From Sphingobium xenophagum NBRC 107872 (GTDB lineage Bacteria; Pseudomonadota; Alphaproteobacteria; Sphingomonadales; Sphingomonadaceae), in NCBI RefSeq assembly GCF_000367345.1, contig NZ_BARE01000012.1, forward strand, positions 1-64,000: 64,000 nucleotides of DNA, read 5' to 3'. A model generated the notes under the pieces. It saw nothing but the letters and a program-made list of their open reading frames with translations. It had not been told where the DNA came from and ran no database searches. The first letter of the stretch is position 1, and every line of letters starts with the position of its first letter. The translations under genes and the position numbers were made by a program. Below, one piece after another: positions 11,781 to 19,853 of the stretch.

Positions 11781-12367
11781 CGCGGCGCAAGGCCAGCCTG
11801 GATCGGGCTTATTTCGAGACGATGTTTCGTTCGACCGACGATCCCTGGGATCTGGAAAGCAGCGCTTATGAGCGGGATAAATATGCCCACAGCATCCGTT
11901 CGCTGGGCGGGCGCACCTATGGATTGGGTTTCGAGATTGGCTGCGCAAAGGGCGTACTGACGCAGTCATTGGCGCCCCATTGCCACGCATTGTTGGCGAT
12001 CGACATCAGCGAAACCGCGCTCAAGGCCGCCCGCGAGCGCTGTGCCGCGTTTGACCATGTCTCCTTTGGCCAAATGGCTTTTCCGGGACAGGCACCGGTG
12101 GGCGGCATCTTCGACCTCATCATCCTGTCCGAAGTCGCCTATTATTGGGATGATCACGACATCGGCCGCGCCGCCCAGTGGATCACCGGCCATATGGCGC
12201 CCGGCGGCGACATATTGCTGGTCCACTGGACTGGAGACACCGATTACCCCCAGAGCGGCGATGATGCGGTGCATAAAATGCAGGCCGCACTTGCCCCAGC
12301 CATCACCGAGATCACGGCGCAGCGGACGGCCAAGTATCGCCTTGATCTATGGCGCGTCTGCGCATGA
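11777..12367 (+). CDS. NodS-like SAM-dependent methyltransferase
   Basis: 196 residues. It starts with the NodS-type N-terminus (LDRAYFETMFRSTDDPWDLE, AYERDKYAHS), then SAM motif I GFEIGCAKGVLTQSLA near residue 50 and LLAIDISETAL as motif II. Rhizobial NodS N-methylates the free amine left by the NodB deacetylase on a chitin oligosaccharide. Here it directly follows a PIG-L deacetylase with an ATGA overlap, so an analogous deacetylate-then-methylate step is a reasonable inference, not proof. Confidence 0.88.
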   Translation: MTRRKASLDRAYFETMFRSTDDPWDLESSAYERDKYAHSIRSLGGRTYGLGFEIGCAKGVLTQSLAPHCHALLAIDISETALKAARERCAAFDHVSFGQMAFPGQAPVGGIFDLIILSEVAYYWDDHDIGRAAQWITGHMAPGGDILLVHWTGDTDYPQSGDDAVHKMQAALAPAITEITAQRTAKYRLDLWRVCA

Positions 12368-13215
12368 CCTTGAGCGTACTCACGATCGTCAAGAACCGAT
12401 CGGCGCATCTGGCGCAACTGATCGAAGGTCTGCGCCGCAGCACGCATTGTCCCGACGAACTCATCATCGTCGACATGGCCAGCAATCGGCCGATCCATGC
12501 CCAACAAGCGCGATTTCCAATTCATGTCCTACGTCTTGATGGCCCAGGACTGCCACTCGCGGCAGCGCGGAACGCGGCCGCGCGGGCGGCCAAAGGGGAC
12601 AAGCTGTTGTTCCTGGACGTCGACTGCATCCCGATGCGCGCACTAACAGGGGCCATCACGCAATGCCTGAAAGACCATGACGCGCTGATCTGCGCCGACA
12701 TACGCTATCTTGGCCCTGACGATGCCCGTGGCGAATGGGAGGAAGCGGATCTTCTTTCGCGGGCGCATGGACATCCTGTTCGACACTTTCCTGCAAACGG
12801 TCTGCGTCAGGAGGACAATGCCGGTCTTTTCTGGTCGTTGGCATTCGGCCTGCATCGCCAGAGATTTTTTGATCTGGGCGGGTTTGATGAAGCGTTTACC
12901 GGCTATGGCGGCGAGGATACCGACTTCGGCTTCCGCGCGCGGGAGGCAGGCCTGCCCCTGCTGTTCATGGGCGGTGCTGGTGCCTTTCACCAATATCACG
13001 ACGTTTTCGAACCCCCGCTTCAGCATCTGAACGACATTGTCCGCAACGCGAACCTCTTTCGGAAGCGCTGGAATATATGGCCGATGGAAGGATGGCTCGA
13101 CGCCTTCGAGACAGCCGGTTTGATTTTACGGTCCGGGCACGGAATTCATGTGCTTCGTCAACCAAGCGACGTCGAAATTGAGCATGCGCGAATGTTGCAG
13201 CCCGTTTCGCCCTGA
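12364..13215 (+). CDS. GT2-family glycosyltransferase, last gene of glycan operon
   Basis: 283 residues from the ATG at 12364, which overlaps the previous stop. The GT-A domain begins LSVLTIVKNRSAHLAQLIEG and carries LLFLDVDCIPM as DxD site. The GGFDEAFTGYGGEDTDFGFR motif is typical of galactosyl/N-acetylgalactosaminyl-type GT2 enzymes (glyco_tranf_2_2/GT7-like C-terminal region). It probably completes the saccharide. No polymerase, flippase or ligase gene follows, so export or attachment must be encoded elsewhere. Confidence 0.87.
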   Translation: MTLSVLTIVKNRSAHLAQLIEGLRRSTHCPDELIIVDMASNRPIHAQQARFPIHVLRLDGPGLPLAAARNAAARAAKGDKLLFLDVDCIPMRALTGAITQCLKDHDALICADIRYLGPDDARGEWEEADLLSRAHGHPVRHFPANGLRQEDNAGLFWSLAFGLHRQRFFDLGGFDEAFTGYGGEDTDFGFRAREAGLPLLFMGGAGAFHQYHDVFEPPLQHLNDIVRNANLFRKRWNIWPMEGWLDAFETAGLILRSGHGIHVLRQPSDVEIEHARMLQPVSP

Positions 13216-13553
13216 CAGAGAGGGACAGCAACATGTGCGCAGGCGTGGCGCGGATCATGTTGCCGCGCCAGTCTATCGGCGCAACATGACAGCGAGGGGA
13301 CTCGGATTTGTGCGCTTCAGCGTCAACTTGCTTCGATTTGTATTTCCGAATCTGACGATCGCAAATGTCCACCGAGCCAAAGGTCGCTGCCAACGGTAGC
13401 CGACTGGACCCGCTCACTCATAGTCAACAATGCGCCCCCTTGTGGCCAATCAACGCCGGGCGGGGGGCAAAATGTCGCGAACTCCGGTCATCGGGGCATG
13501 ACAGCCAGGCGTTGGGCGGGTAGTTCAGACTGAGATAGCGGAGAGTGTAGCTG
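13216..13553. other. Intergenic region with overlapping hairpins
   Basis: 338 bp without a convincing gene. TGGCGCGG at 13246-13253 pairs with CCGCGCCA at 13263-13270 (9-base loop). CATGTTGC near 13256-13263 can instead pair with GCAACATG near 13281-13288. The two folds exclude each other. The first is a candidate terminator of the glycan operon but lacks a T-tract. The remaining 260 bp hold nothing recognised apart from the presumed promoter of the MaoC gene. Confidence 0.45.
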
Positions 13554-14009
13554 ATGGCTGGCGTGTGGTTTGACGAAATGACGGTTGGGCAAATATTCGA
13601 GCATCCCATCCGGCGCACCGTGACGGAAACGGACAATGTGCTGTTCACCGCGATGACGCACAACCCGGCCCTGCTCCATCTGGACGAAGAATATATGCGC
13701 GGGACCGATTTTGGTCAGCGCATCGTCAACAGTGCGTTCACGCTGGGCTTGATGGTCGGCATTTCCGTCGGCGACACGACGCTGGGCACAGCGGTCGCCA
13801 ATCTGGGCTGGGACGAGGTTCGCTTTCCCAAGCCGCTGTTTCACGGCGATACCATCCATGTCGTCAGCGAAGTCATCGAACTGCGTGAAAGCAAGTCGCG
13901 GCCCAATGCAGGCATCGTCACCTTCCTGCATCAGGCCTTCAATCAGCATGGTGAGTTGGTCGCGAGTTGCAAGCGCTCCGGCCTCCAGTTGAAAAGGCCA
14001 CAGGGATGA
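13554..14009 (+). CDS. MaoC-like (R)-hydratase
   Basis: A 151-residue single hot-dog-domain protein. It shows the MaoC-type AMTHNPALLHLDEEY segment (D/N-x5-H hydratase motif, with Asn at 43 and His at 48) and VRFPKPLFHGDTIHV. It likely hydrates an enoyl-CoA such as mesaconyl-CoA. It overlaps by ATGA with a CitE-like lyase gene. A hydratase plus a malyl/citramalyl-CoA lyase is a common pair that splits branched C4/C5 CoA esters, which supports a role in organic-acid catabolism. Confidence 0.87.
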   Translation: MAGVWFDEMTVGQIFEHPIRRTVTETDNVLFTAMTHNPALLHLDEEYMRGTDFGQRIVNSAFTLGLMVGISVGDTTLGTAVANLGWDEVRFPKPLFHGDTIHVVSEVIELRESKSRPNAGIVTFLHQAFNQHGELVASCKRSGLQLKRPQG

Positions 14010-14902
14010 CCGCACCGATCCGTTCCTTTCTGTTCATTCCCGGCGACAGCGAAAAGAAGCTGGGAAAGGCCGATAGCACAGGCGCCGATGCGCTGATCCT
14101 TGATCTGGAGGATTCCGTTGCTCCGCCCAACAAAGCGCGCGCGAGAGAGATGGTGACTGCCTTTCTCATGGCACGCCCGCGCGAGCAGCGAACGTCGCAA
14201 TTGTGGGTCCGGGTCAACCCGCTCGACACCGACCTGCTGCTGGGTGATCTGGCGGCAGTCGTCGCTGGCGCGCCGGACGGGATCATGCTGCCAAAGGCTA
14301 ATGGGCCGGACGATGTGCGCACGGTTTCGCTTTTCCTTGATGCGCTGGAAGTCCAGGCGGGCATCGACGCTACCAGCATCAAGATTTTGCCGGTCGCCAC
14401 CGAGACCGCGATCGCACCGTTCCGTCTTGGCGACTATGCTGCAGCCAATCTGGCGCGGCTGGCCGGTCTCACTTGGGGGGCTGAAGATCTGAGCGCCGCC
14501 GTGGGCGCAAGCACCAATCTGGACGCAAGCGGCGAATGGACACTGACATATAAGCTGGTCCGTTCGCTGACATTGCTCGGTGCACATGCAGCAGGCGTGG
14601 CGGCGATCGATACCTTGTTCGTCGATTTCCGCGACGAGGAAGGCTTGCGCGCATCATGCCGCGCAGCCCGCGCGGAAGGATGGAGCGGCCGTATCGCCAT
14701 TCATCCCGCACAGGTCGCGCCGATCAACGAAAGCTTCATGCCAACGGTTGCCGAGGTTGAGCATGCCCGCCGGGTCGTCGCGGCCTTTGAGGCGGCCGAT
14801 GGCGCGGGGACGGTCGGCCTGGATGGCAAGATGCTCGACATCCCCCATCTCAAGCAGGCCAACAACGTGCTGGCTCAGATTGCCGCCTACGTGCGCCGCT
14901 GA
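14006..14902 (+). CDS. HpcH/HpaI aldolase, CitE-like (malyl/citramalyl-CoA lyase family)
   Basis: 298 residues, TIM barrel. Motifs: SFLFIPGDSEKKLGKA at the N-terminus, DALILDLEDSVAP (metal-binding Glu/Asp), LWVRVNPLDTDL, GIMLPKANGPDDV, and LTWGAEDLSAAVGA near residue 160. The start at 14006 overlaps the MaoC stop; a longer in-frame start at 13967 is rejected. The enzyme probably cleaves a beta-hydroxyacyl-CoA to acetyl-CoA (or propionyl-CoA) and an oxoacid. The exact substrate is not determinable. Confidence 0.9.
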   Translation: MTAPIRSFLFIPGDSEKKLGKADSTGADALILDLEDSVAPPNKARAREMVTAFLMARPREQRTSQLWVRVNPLDTDLLLGDLAAVVAGAPDGIMLPKANGPDDVRTVSLFLDALEVQAGIDATSIKILPVATETAIAPFRLGDYAAANLARLAGLTWGAEDLSAAVGASTNLDASGEWTLTYKLVRSLTLLGAHAAGVAAIDTLFVDFRDEEGLRASCRAARAEGWSGRIAIHPAQVAPINESFMPTVAEVEHARRVVAAFEAADGAGTVGLDGKMLDIPHLKQANNVLAQIAAYVRR

Positions 14903-15143
14903 TCCGTCTGGCATAGAGGGATCACCGGGCGCTTCGATCTTCAAGCCTCCCGATAGCGGCATATCGTAGGATAGACCGCCAGTGACGGTAAGGGCCTCGT
15001 GATCGAGAATGTCGCTCGGTATCCAAGGCACTTTGCGTCGTGACATACCGGCCTCCCCTTGTTGCCCATTATGCCTCGCTGCACAGGATATTTCTGACCG
15101 TCCCGTTCGGATTGAGCCCAAAGAACGGCGTTTGATTTCATAG

Positions 15144-15983
15144 TCACAATTGGTGCAGTCGGCCAATTCCATTATTTCGCAGCGCGACATCCAGATAGTG
15201 ATGAAATGCTGGCGTTCTTCCCGCGTCGCGGGACCGCAACCACGCCAGCGCCACGACGGGTCGCCAAAGCGCCAAGTCAGGGGGTGAAACAGCCCCCATT
15301 GCCATGTAACTTTTGCGCAATCGCCTCGCTGCCCAGTCCCGCCACAGATTAGTCACCCAATCGGTAGGCCCGATGCCGAACCGCATCAGCATCTCGGATC
15401 GCACCGCATCGGCCGCCGGATGGCCCGACGCTGCCTTCGACCAGTCAATCACCCTCATGCCCTGTGGCGTCATCATGACATTACTAAGGTGAAAGTCGCC
15501 ATGGATTAGCGCGTGTCCTTCAGGTAGAGTATTCAGATAGGCAATGGCAGCCCGTTGCAGCGCGACGGGCGCAGGGCCATGCGAGATGTCTGTAGCCAAT
15601 ACTTGTTTGAGTGGGCGCAACGCCCCTCCACTCTTCTGATGCATGGCGGCATGCATGGCCCCCATCCGATCCAGTGCCCACCCTGCCCGAAATGGCTTGC
15701 GGCGAATCCAGTCCATCAATGTCCCGCCTTCAAGCCGTGGATAAACGATGCCGCGCCGCCCGTCCCAAACCCACTGCCCGATCGCTGCCGCAGTAGGCAC
15801 GCCGCAACCCTCTGCATAGGAGGATGCACCGGATTCCCGCGCAATCATCTCATCCGATACGCCTTCACGAAACAATTTGAGTACATGGCCATTTCCAAGG
15901 TCGAGCAGTTGCGCACTCTCGCCTCCGGCAATCAATCGTTGCGGTTCGCCAAACGGCGCAGACATGCTTGTTGGACCATCCAT
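15144..15983 (-). CDS. Aminoglycoside/choline-kinase-like phosphotransferase (APH family)
   Basis: 279 residues with a protein-kinase-like fold. The catalytic loop HGDFHLSNVM (Brenner motif) and the metal motif VIDWSKA are intact. The N-lobe has LGNGHVLKLFREG with the conserved Lys. Chromosomal members often phosphorylate small metabolites rather than drugs, so antibiotic resistance should not be assumed. It is a single gene, convergent with the CitE-like gene. The 240 bp between them (14903-15143) contain no supported gene. Confidence 0.85.
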   Translation of the reverse strand: MDGPTSMSAPFGEPQRLIAGGESAQLLDLGNGHVLKLFREGVSDEMIARESGASSYAEGCGVPTAAAIGQWVWDGRRGIVYPRLEGGTLMDWIRRKPFRAGWALDRMGAMHAAMHQKSGGALRPLKQVLATDISHGPAPVALQRAAIAYLNTLPEGHALIHGDFHLSNVMMTPQGMRVIDWSKAASGHPAADAVRSEMLMRFGIGPTDWVTNLWRDWAARRLRKSYMAMGAVSPPDLALWRPVVALAWLRSRDAGRTPAFHHYLDVALRNNGIGRLHQL

Positions 15984-16077
15984 ATCCCCTATTCCTTACG
16001 GTAAACCGCCCGCTATTCTACCAGAAATGGCGATGGTGCGTTGGAGCAAAGTCGAACGCGCTAACGAGCGGGCGTGA

Positions 16078-16269
16078 TTCAAAGGCGAACAACTGGTGTT
16101 GTTCACGACGCGCAAGGGCGCGAAGGCGAGCGATCTTCAGTCATGGGGGCGCTCAAATGGCATCACCGAACTGGCCATTCCCCGTGACATTCGCGAAGTG
16201 GACGCGCTCCCGGTGCTCGGCACAGGCAAGCTGGATTATGTAACGATGGGGGGATTGGCAGCGGCATGA
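16078..16269 (+). pseudogene. 3' remnant of an Aas-type acyl-ACP synthetase/acyltransferase gene
   Basis: The frame 16078-16269 reads KGEQLVLFTTRKGA, NGITELAIPRDIREVDALP and VLGTGKLDYVTM. This is the C-terminal signature of AMP-binding domains in Aas-type proteins (V.vtt......G..ELavPr.i..v..vPlLGTGK.DY). A TGA at 16075-16077 lies in frame. Upstream, 16024-16074 reads EMAMVRWSKVERANERA, weakly like the GEMVSL..VE segment, consistent with an internal deletion. Only about 60 codons of a gene usually exceeding 1,000 codons survive. Confidence 0.72.
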
Positions 16270-16428
16270 CGCGCGTCATCTTGCTCGTTGGCAGGTGGTG
16301 AAATTCGGCATGTATCGCTGGATGCCGGTTCAGTTTCGCCGAATATTCCGAGCGCGCTCCCTCGCTCCCCAATATAGATTCCCGGCCATCCTCTTGGAAC
16401 GGCCTGCCTGCTCGTCTAGACGTTGGTC

Positions 16429-17661
16429 ATGCGGGGTCTGAACATCGCGATCGCAGGCTGCGGGCCGTGTGGACTGGCGGCGGCGCTGCTGCTGCATCGG
16501 GCGGGCCATCAGGTCACCCTTTTCGAGCGTTTCGATACGCCTCGCCCGATCGGTTCGGGCCTGATGATCCAGCCCACAGGCATGGCGGTCCTTGGCCGAT
16601 TGGGGTTGCTGGACGACGTGTTGCGGCGCGGATCGCGCATCGACCGGCTGTTCGGCAAGGCGGGGGACCGGGTCGTCCTTGACGTTCATTATGCCGCGCT
16701 GCGCCACCGCGCTATGTTTGGCATCGGCATCCATCGCGCCAGCCTGTTTGCGATATTGCATGAGGCGGTCCTGCGAGCGGGGATCACCGTCCATACCGGG
16801 CGCACGCTCGTGGACAGCGAACCGGTCGGTGCGCAACGTACGTTGCGCTTTGCCGATGGCGAAACCAGCATCCCCTATGATCTTGTGGTCGATGCGCTGG
16901 GCACGCGCACGCCACTGGCGCCGCCGACCGGCCGGGAACTCGCCTATGGCGCACTCTGGGCCAGCCTCGACCTGCCGCAGGACGCGCGCTTCGATCCTCA
17001 TGCCCTTGCACAGCGCTATGACCGCGCCAGCATCATGGCGGGCGTCTTGCCGATCGGCATCCCGCCTGGCGCTATGACGCCAAAGGCCGCCTTCTTCTGG
17101 TCGTTGCGCGCCGATCGGCTGGGCGACTGGCATCGGGCCGGATTGGGGCCGTGGAAGGCTCGCGTTACCGCGCTCTGGCCCGCATGTGCGCCGTTGCTCG
17201 ACCAGATTGATGATCCCGACCAGTTGACCTTCGCCCGCTACGCGCACCGTACCCTGCGGTCACCGGCTGAGCGGGCATTGGTCCATATCGGCGACGCCTG
17301 GCATTCCGCCAGTCCCCAACTGGGCCAGGGCGCCAACATGGCCCTGCTCGATGCCTGGGCGCTAGCCAAAGGTCTGGCGGACGCGAACGGGGTGGATGAG
17401 GGGGTTCGTCTCGGCATCAAGCTGCGGCGACGCCATGTCCTGACCTACCAGTGGCTCACCGCCTTGTTCACGCCGGTCTATCAATCGGACAGTCGTTTGC
17501 TGCCCTTGATCCGCGATCGTTTTGTCGGCCCGCTGTCCAAATTTTGGCCCGCTACCAGCATACAGGCGGCGATGGTGAGTGGACTGGTCGCCGATCCGCT
17601 TGGGCCGCTGGGGCTGGAAAGTGCGCTTCATAGGCCCGCGCCAGAATCGGTGGCCGCGTGA
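16429..17661 (+). CDS. FAD-dependent aromatic-type monooxygenase (PHBH/UbiH fold)
   Basis: 410 residues. The FAD-binding GxGxxG is in NIAIAGCGPCGLAAALLLH, the DG-type motif around DLVVDALGTRTPL, and the GD motif in VHIGDAWHSASPQLGQGANM. These define a single-component flavin hydroxylase. The ATG at 16429 is chosen over a TTG at 16423. The protein is cytoplasmic. It is followed immediately (ATG within the stop overlap region) by a truncated DCC-family gene. The substrate is unknown; a phenolic or quinone-precursor ring is usual for the fold. Confidence 0.88.
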   Translation: MRGLNIAIAGCGPCGLAAALLLHRAGHQVTLFERFDTPRPIGSGLMIQPTGMAVLGRLGLLDDVLRRGSRIDRLFGKAGDRVVLDVHYAALRHRAMFGIGIHRASLFAILHEAVLRAGITVHTGRTLVDSEPVGAQRTLRFADGETSIPYDLVVDALGTRTPLAPPTGRELAYGALWASLDLPQDARFDPHALAQRYDRASIMAGVLPIGIPPGAMTPKAAFFWSLRADRLGDWHRAGLGPWKARVTALWPACAPLLDQIDDPDQLTFARYAHRTLRSPAERALVHIGDAWHSASPQLGQGANMALLDAWALAKGLADANGVDEGVRLGIKLRRRHVLTYQWLTALFTPVYQSDSRLLPLIRDRFVGPLSKFWPATSIQAAMVSGLVADPLGPLGLESALHRPAPESVAA

Positions 17662-17847
17662 GTACCAATCCTGCCAGCGAGCACGGCCCGATCATCGCCT
17701 TCGACGCCATGTGCGTGCTATGCTCCGCCAATGCCGCCTTCGTGCTGCGGCACGACCGGGCTCACGTCGCTGGCCCTGGATCGCAGCCAAATCGCAACCG
17801 CGCTGAACAAGCATGGACCAGATATAGTGGCCGCTCGAAAATCAACT
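17658..17847 (+). pseudogene. Truncated thiol-disulfide oxidoreductase (DCC family)
   Basis: The first 35 codons match a DCC-family N-terminus: PIIAFDAMCVLCSANAAFVL then RHDR, with the CxxC-type pair that names the family (D...C..C). Homology stops near 17763 and the rest of the frame is unlike DCC proteins. The following 85 bp read LALDRSQIATALNKHG in another frame, of unknown origin. A deletion or rearrangement therefore removed about two thirds of the gene and joined it to the 3' side of speD. Confidence 0.72.
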
Positions 17848-18246
17848 TCAGCGTTCCAGTTTCTGACCGTCCGCTTCTCGCGCCAACTCGGAAACATCAC
17901 CCCGGCGTACTAGATTCTGGCTTATGCGGGCAGGCGACAGATATCGACATAGCACATGAAGTGCCGCTGCCGGATCATGGCGCGCGCCGCACAGGAAAAT
18001 GTCGACGGCTGCATAGCCATGTTCCGGCCAGGTGTGGATCGACATGTGGGATTCTGCGAGCAGGGCGACGCCGGTGACGCCCTGTCCTTCACCGAAATGA
18101 TGGAGGTGAAGGCCGATCACTGTCGCCCCGGCGCTGTCCGCCGCGCCGCGCAGGGCGGCGTCGATCAGAGCGACATCGTCCAGCACGGGACATCCGTAAA
18201 GGTCCGCCAACAGGTGTCGGCCATCATAGGTAATGGGCGGAATCAT
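17848..18246 (-). CDS. speD: S-adenosylmethionine decarboxylase (prokaryotic SpeD/SpeH type)
   Basis: 132 residues, the usual class 1B length. It self-cleaves at the Glu65-Ser66 bond inside AESHMSIHTWPE to form the pyruvoyl cofactor. His71 and Cys86 (DIFLCG) match the other catalytic residues. The product is decarboxylated SAM, the aminopropyl donor for spermidine synthase. Its ATG overlaps the stop of the upstream flavoprotein. It ends an operon that also carries a membrane-bound SpeE-like protein, so donor and transferase are encoded together. Confidence 0.93.
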   Translation of the reverse strand: MIPPITYDGRHLLADLYGCPVLDDVALIDAALRGAADSAGATVIGLHLHHFGEGQGVTGVALLAESHMSIHTWPEHGYAAVDIFLCGARHDPAAALHVLCRYLSPARISQNLVRRGDVSELAREADGQKLER

Positions 18247-19853
18247 AGTAGCGTCTCATGCGGATGGCCGATCGAGGATAGCGCCGCTTCCGCCGCGGCC
18301 ATGCCACGATAATGGGCTTCCTCGAACAGCGACAGCCCGCTCAGGTCCGAATGGGCACGGAAGAAGGGCGGCAGGATAGCCGCGCGTTGCCGCGGCGCGA
18401 CATCCCACAGGAAACCTGGCGTCGGCCGGACCATGGCGTGACCCCACTTCCAGAGGTCGATCGACCGGATCGCGCCGTTCAGGTCCGGATTCATCCCAAG
18501 CAAATCGTCACGCACCAGCCGCCGCCAATCCACATCGGACCGGTCGACCAGCAAGCGGCGGGCGGACGCGGGCGGCATGTCGGACAGGGCCATATACCAA
18601 GTCAGCACCGTAGGCCCCGTGTGCGAGTCGCTCTGGTGGGTGGCGACGACATAGCCGAGCGAAGCGCTGCTGGCCGATACATTATCCCAGGCAAGCGCGC
18701 TGCCCTTCCCCTCCGGCGCGCGATCGACGGTGACGTTGGCAATCAGCCAGGGGGCATAGCTGTAGGCTGCATCGGGCTTCTCGCCCAGCAGGCGGGTGGC
18801 GATGAAATGCGGCATGGCAAGGATCACGGCGTCAGCACGATAACGGATGCTGCTGCCCTGCTGCGCATCGAACACATCAACCATCGCTCCCTTCTCGTCA
18901 GGCCGGGCACGAAAGGCGACCTGCCCCGTCGTGATGCGATCCCCCAATCGATCAGCGATCAAGCTCGTCAGGCGGCTATTGCCTTCAGGCCAGGTCAGTT
19001 CATTGTCGCCCGAACCATCCGCAGTGAAGCCACGCCGGCTCGCAAAATAATGAATGCCGGCCCAGGCGGAGACGTCGGCTGGTTCAGTGCCGTAATCGTC
19101 ACGGCAGGCGTAACGAACATGCGCGCGCAGCACAGAGGAGGTCCAGCCCTGCTGGTCGAGCCACTGCGCGAAGCTCATCCGATCGAGCGCAAGCAGATCG
19201 GCATCCCTTGCGCTATAGGCGATGGGAATGGCGAAGGCAGGCCGCCCTTCCGTATCGCGGCGACGGGAAAAGTCGGCCATGGTGCGGTTGAAGGCGGCAA
19301 GGTCGGCTTCGTCCTTGGAAGACAGGCCGGTTCGGGGTACCAGCCCCTCCTGCCATTTCCCCTGCCAGAGCAGCCGCTCCTGCAAATCGGCGCAGAGTTG
19401 CAGCGGGTCATAGACCGGCTTGCCATCCCGCTCGCCCACGATCACCCCCATTTGTCGCAGCATATGGCGCAGCCCGCGCGCTTCCTCGTTGGGAATGGGT
19501 AGGTAATGCGCGCCCAAGGGATAGGCTGACACGGCATTGCGACCGCCACGGGCATTGCCGCCAGGCTGGTCTTCGAGTTCGATCAGGCGGAAATCGTCGA
19601 AGCCGGCCTCACGCAATCGCCAGCCCGCCGACAGCCCCGCCACGCCACCGCCAGCGATCAGGAGCGGCACGCGCTCTTCGCGCACCGGTTCGGGGAAGGC
19701 GCCATCGCGCAGGCGGTGGCCAAGCGCCATGTCCGCTCCCCCGCTGCTGCCCGAAGTCGGCGTTTCACAGGCTGGCAGCGCAAGCACAGTGGCAGCCGCC
19801 ATCCCGCCCTTGAGGATGGCGCGCCTGCTTGGGCCGCCCGCGTCAGCCTTCAT
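18243..19853 (-). CDS. Exported FAD-dependent oxidoreductase (amine-oxidase-like) with Tat/lipoprotein signal
   Basis: 536 residues. The N-terminus PSRRAILKGGMAAATVLAL is a twin-arginine signal followed by LPAC, a possible lipobox with Cys29. The FAD site reads LIAGGGVAGLSAGWRLREAG, with a second glycine-rich stretch GGNARGGRN. The C-terminal GLSLFEEAHYRGMAAAEAAL is typical of flavin amine-oxidase folds. It lies between the SpeE-like and SpeD genes (overlapping both), so oxidation of a polyamine or related periplasmic substrate is a reasonable but unproven idea. Confidence 0.85.
   Translation of the reverse strand: MKADAGGPSRRAILKGGMAAATVLALPACETPTSGSSGGADMALGHRLRDGAFPEPVREERVPLLIAGGGVAGLSAGWRLREAGFDDFRLIELEDQPGGNARGGRNAVSAYPLGAHYLPIPNEEARGLRHMLRQMGVIVGERDGKPVYDPLQLCADLQERLLWQGKWQEGLVPRTGLSSKDEADLAAFNRTMADFSRRRDTEGRPAFAIPIAYSARDADLLALDRMSFAQWLDQQGWTSSVLRAHVRYACRDDYGTEPADVSAWAGIHYFASRRGFTADGSGDNELTWPEGNSRLTSLIADRLGDRITTGQVAFRARPDEKGAMVDVFDAQQGSSIRYRADAVILAMPHFIATRLLGEKPDAAYSYAPWLIANVTVDRAPEGKGSALAWDNVSASSASLGYVVATHQSDSHTGPTVLTWYMALSDMPPASARRLLVDRSDVDWRRLVRDDLLGMNPDLNGAIRSIDLWKWGHAMVRPTPGFLWDVAPRQRAAILPPFFRAHSDLSGLSLFEEAHYRGMAAAEAALSSIGHPHETLL

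Noticed and set aside
14654-15190. Minus-strand frame after the CitE-like gene, including a stretch starting MSRRKVPWIPSD
   Set aside because: Half of it is antisense to the CitE-like gene, and the rest has no motif or ribosome site.
15144-15983. Antibiotic-resistance phosphotransferase
   Set aside because: It has the APH fold, but chromosomal APH-like kinases of this type are common and no resistance-gene signature or cassette context is present.
16396-16424. GGAAC...CGTT pair before the flavin monooxygenase
   Set aside because: The spacer is 20 bp instead of 16-17, so it does not fit an EcfG promoter.
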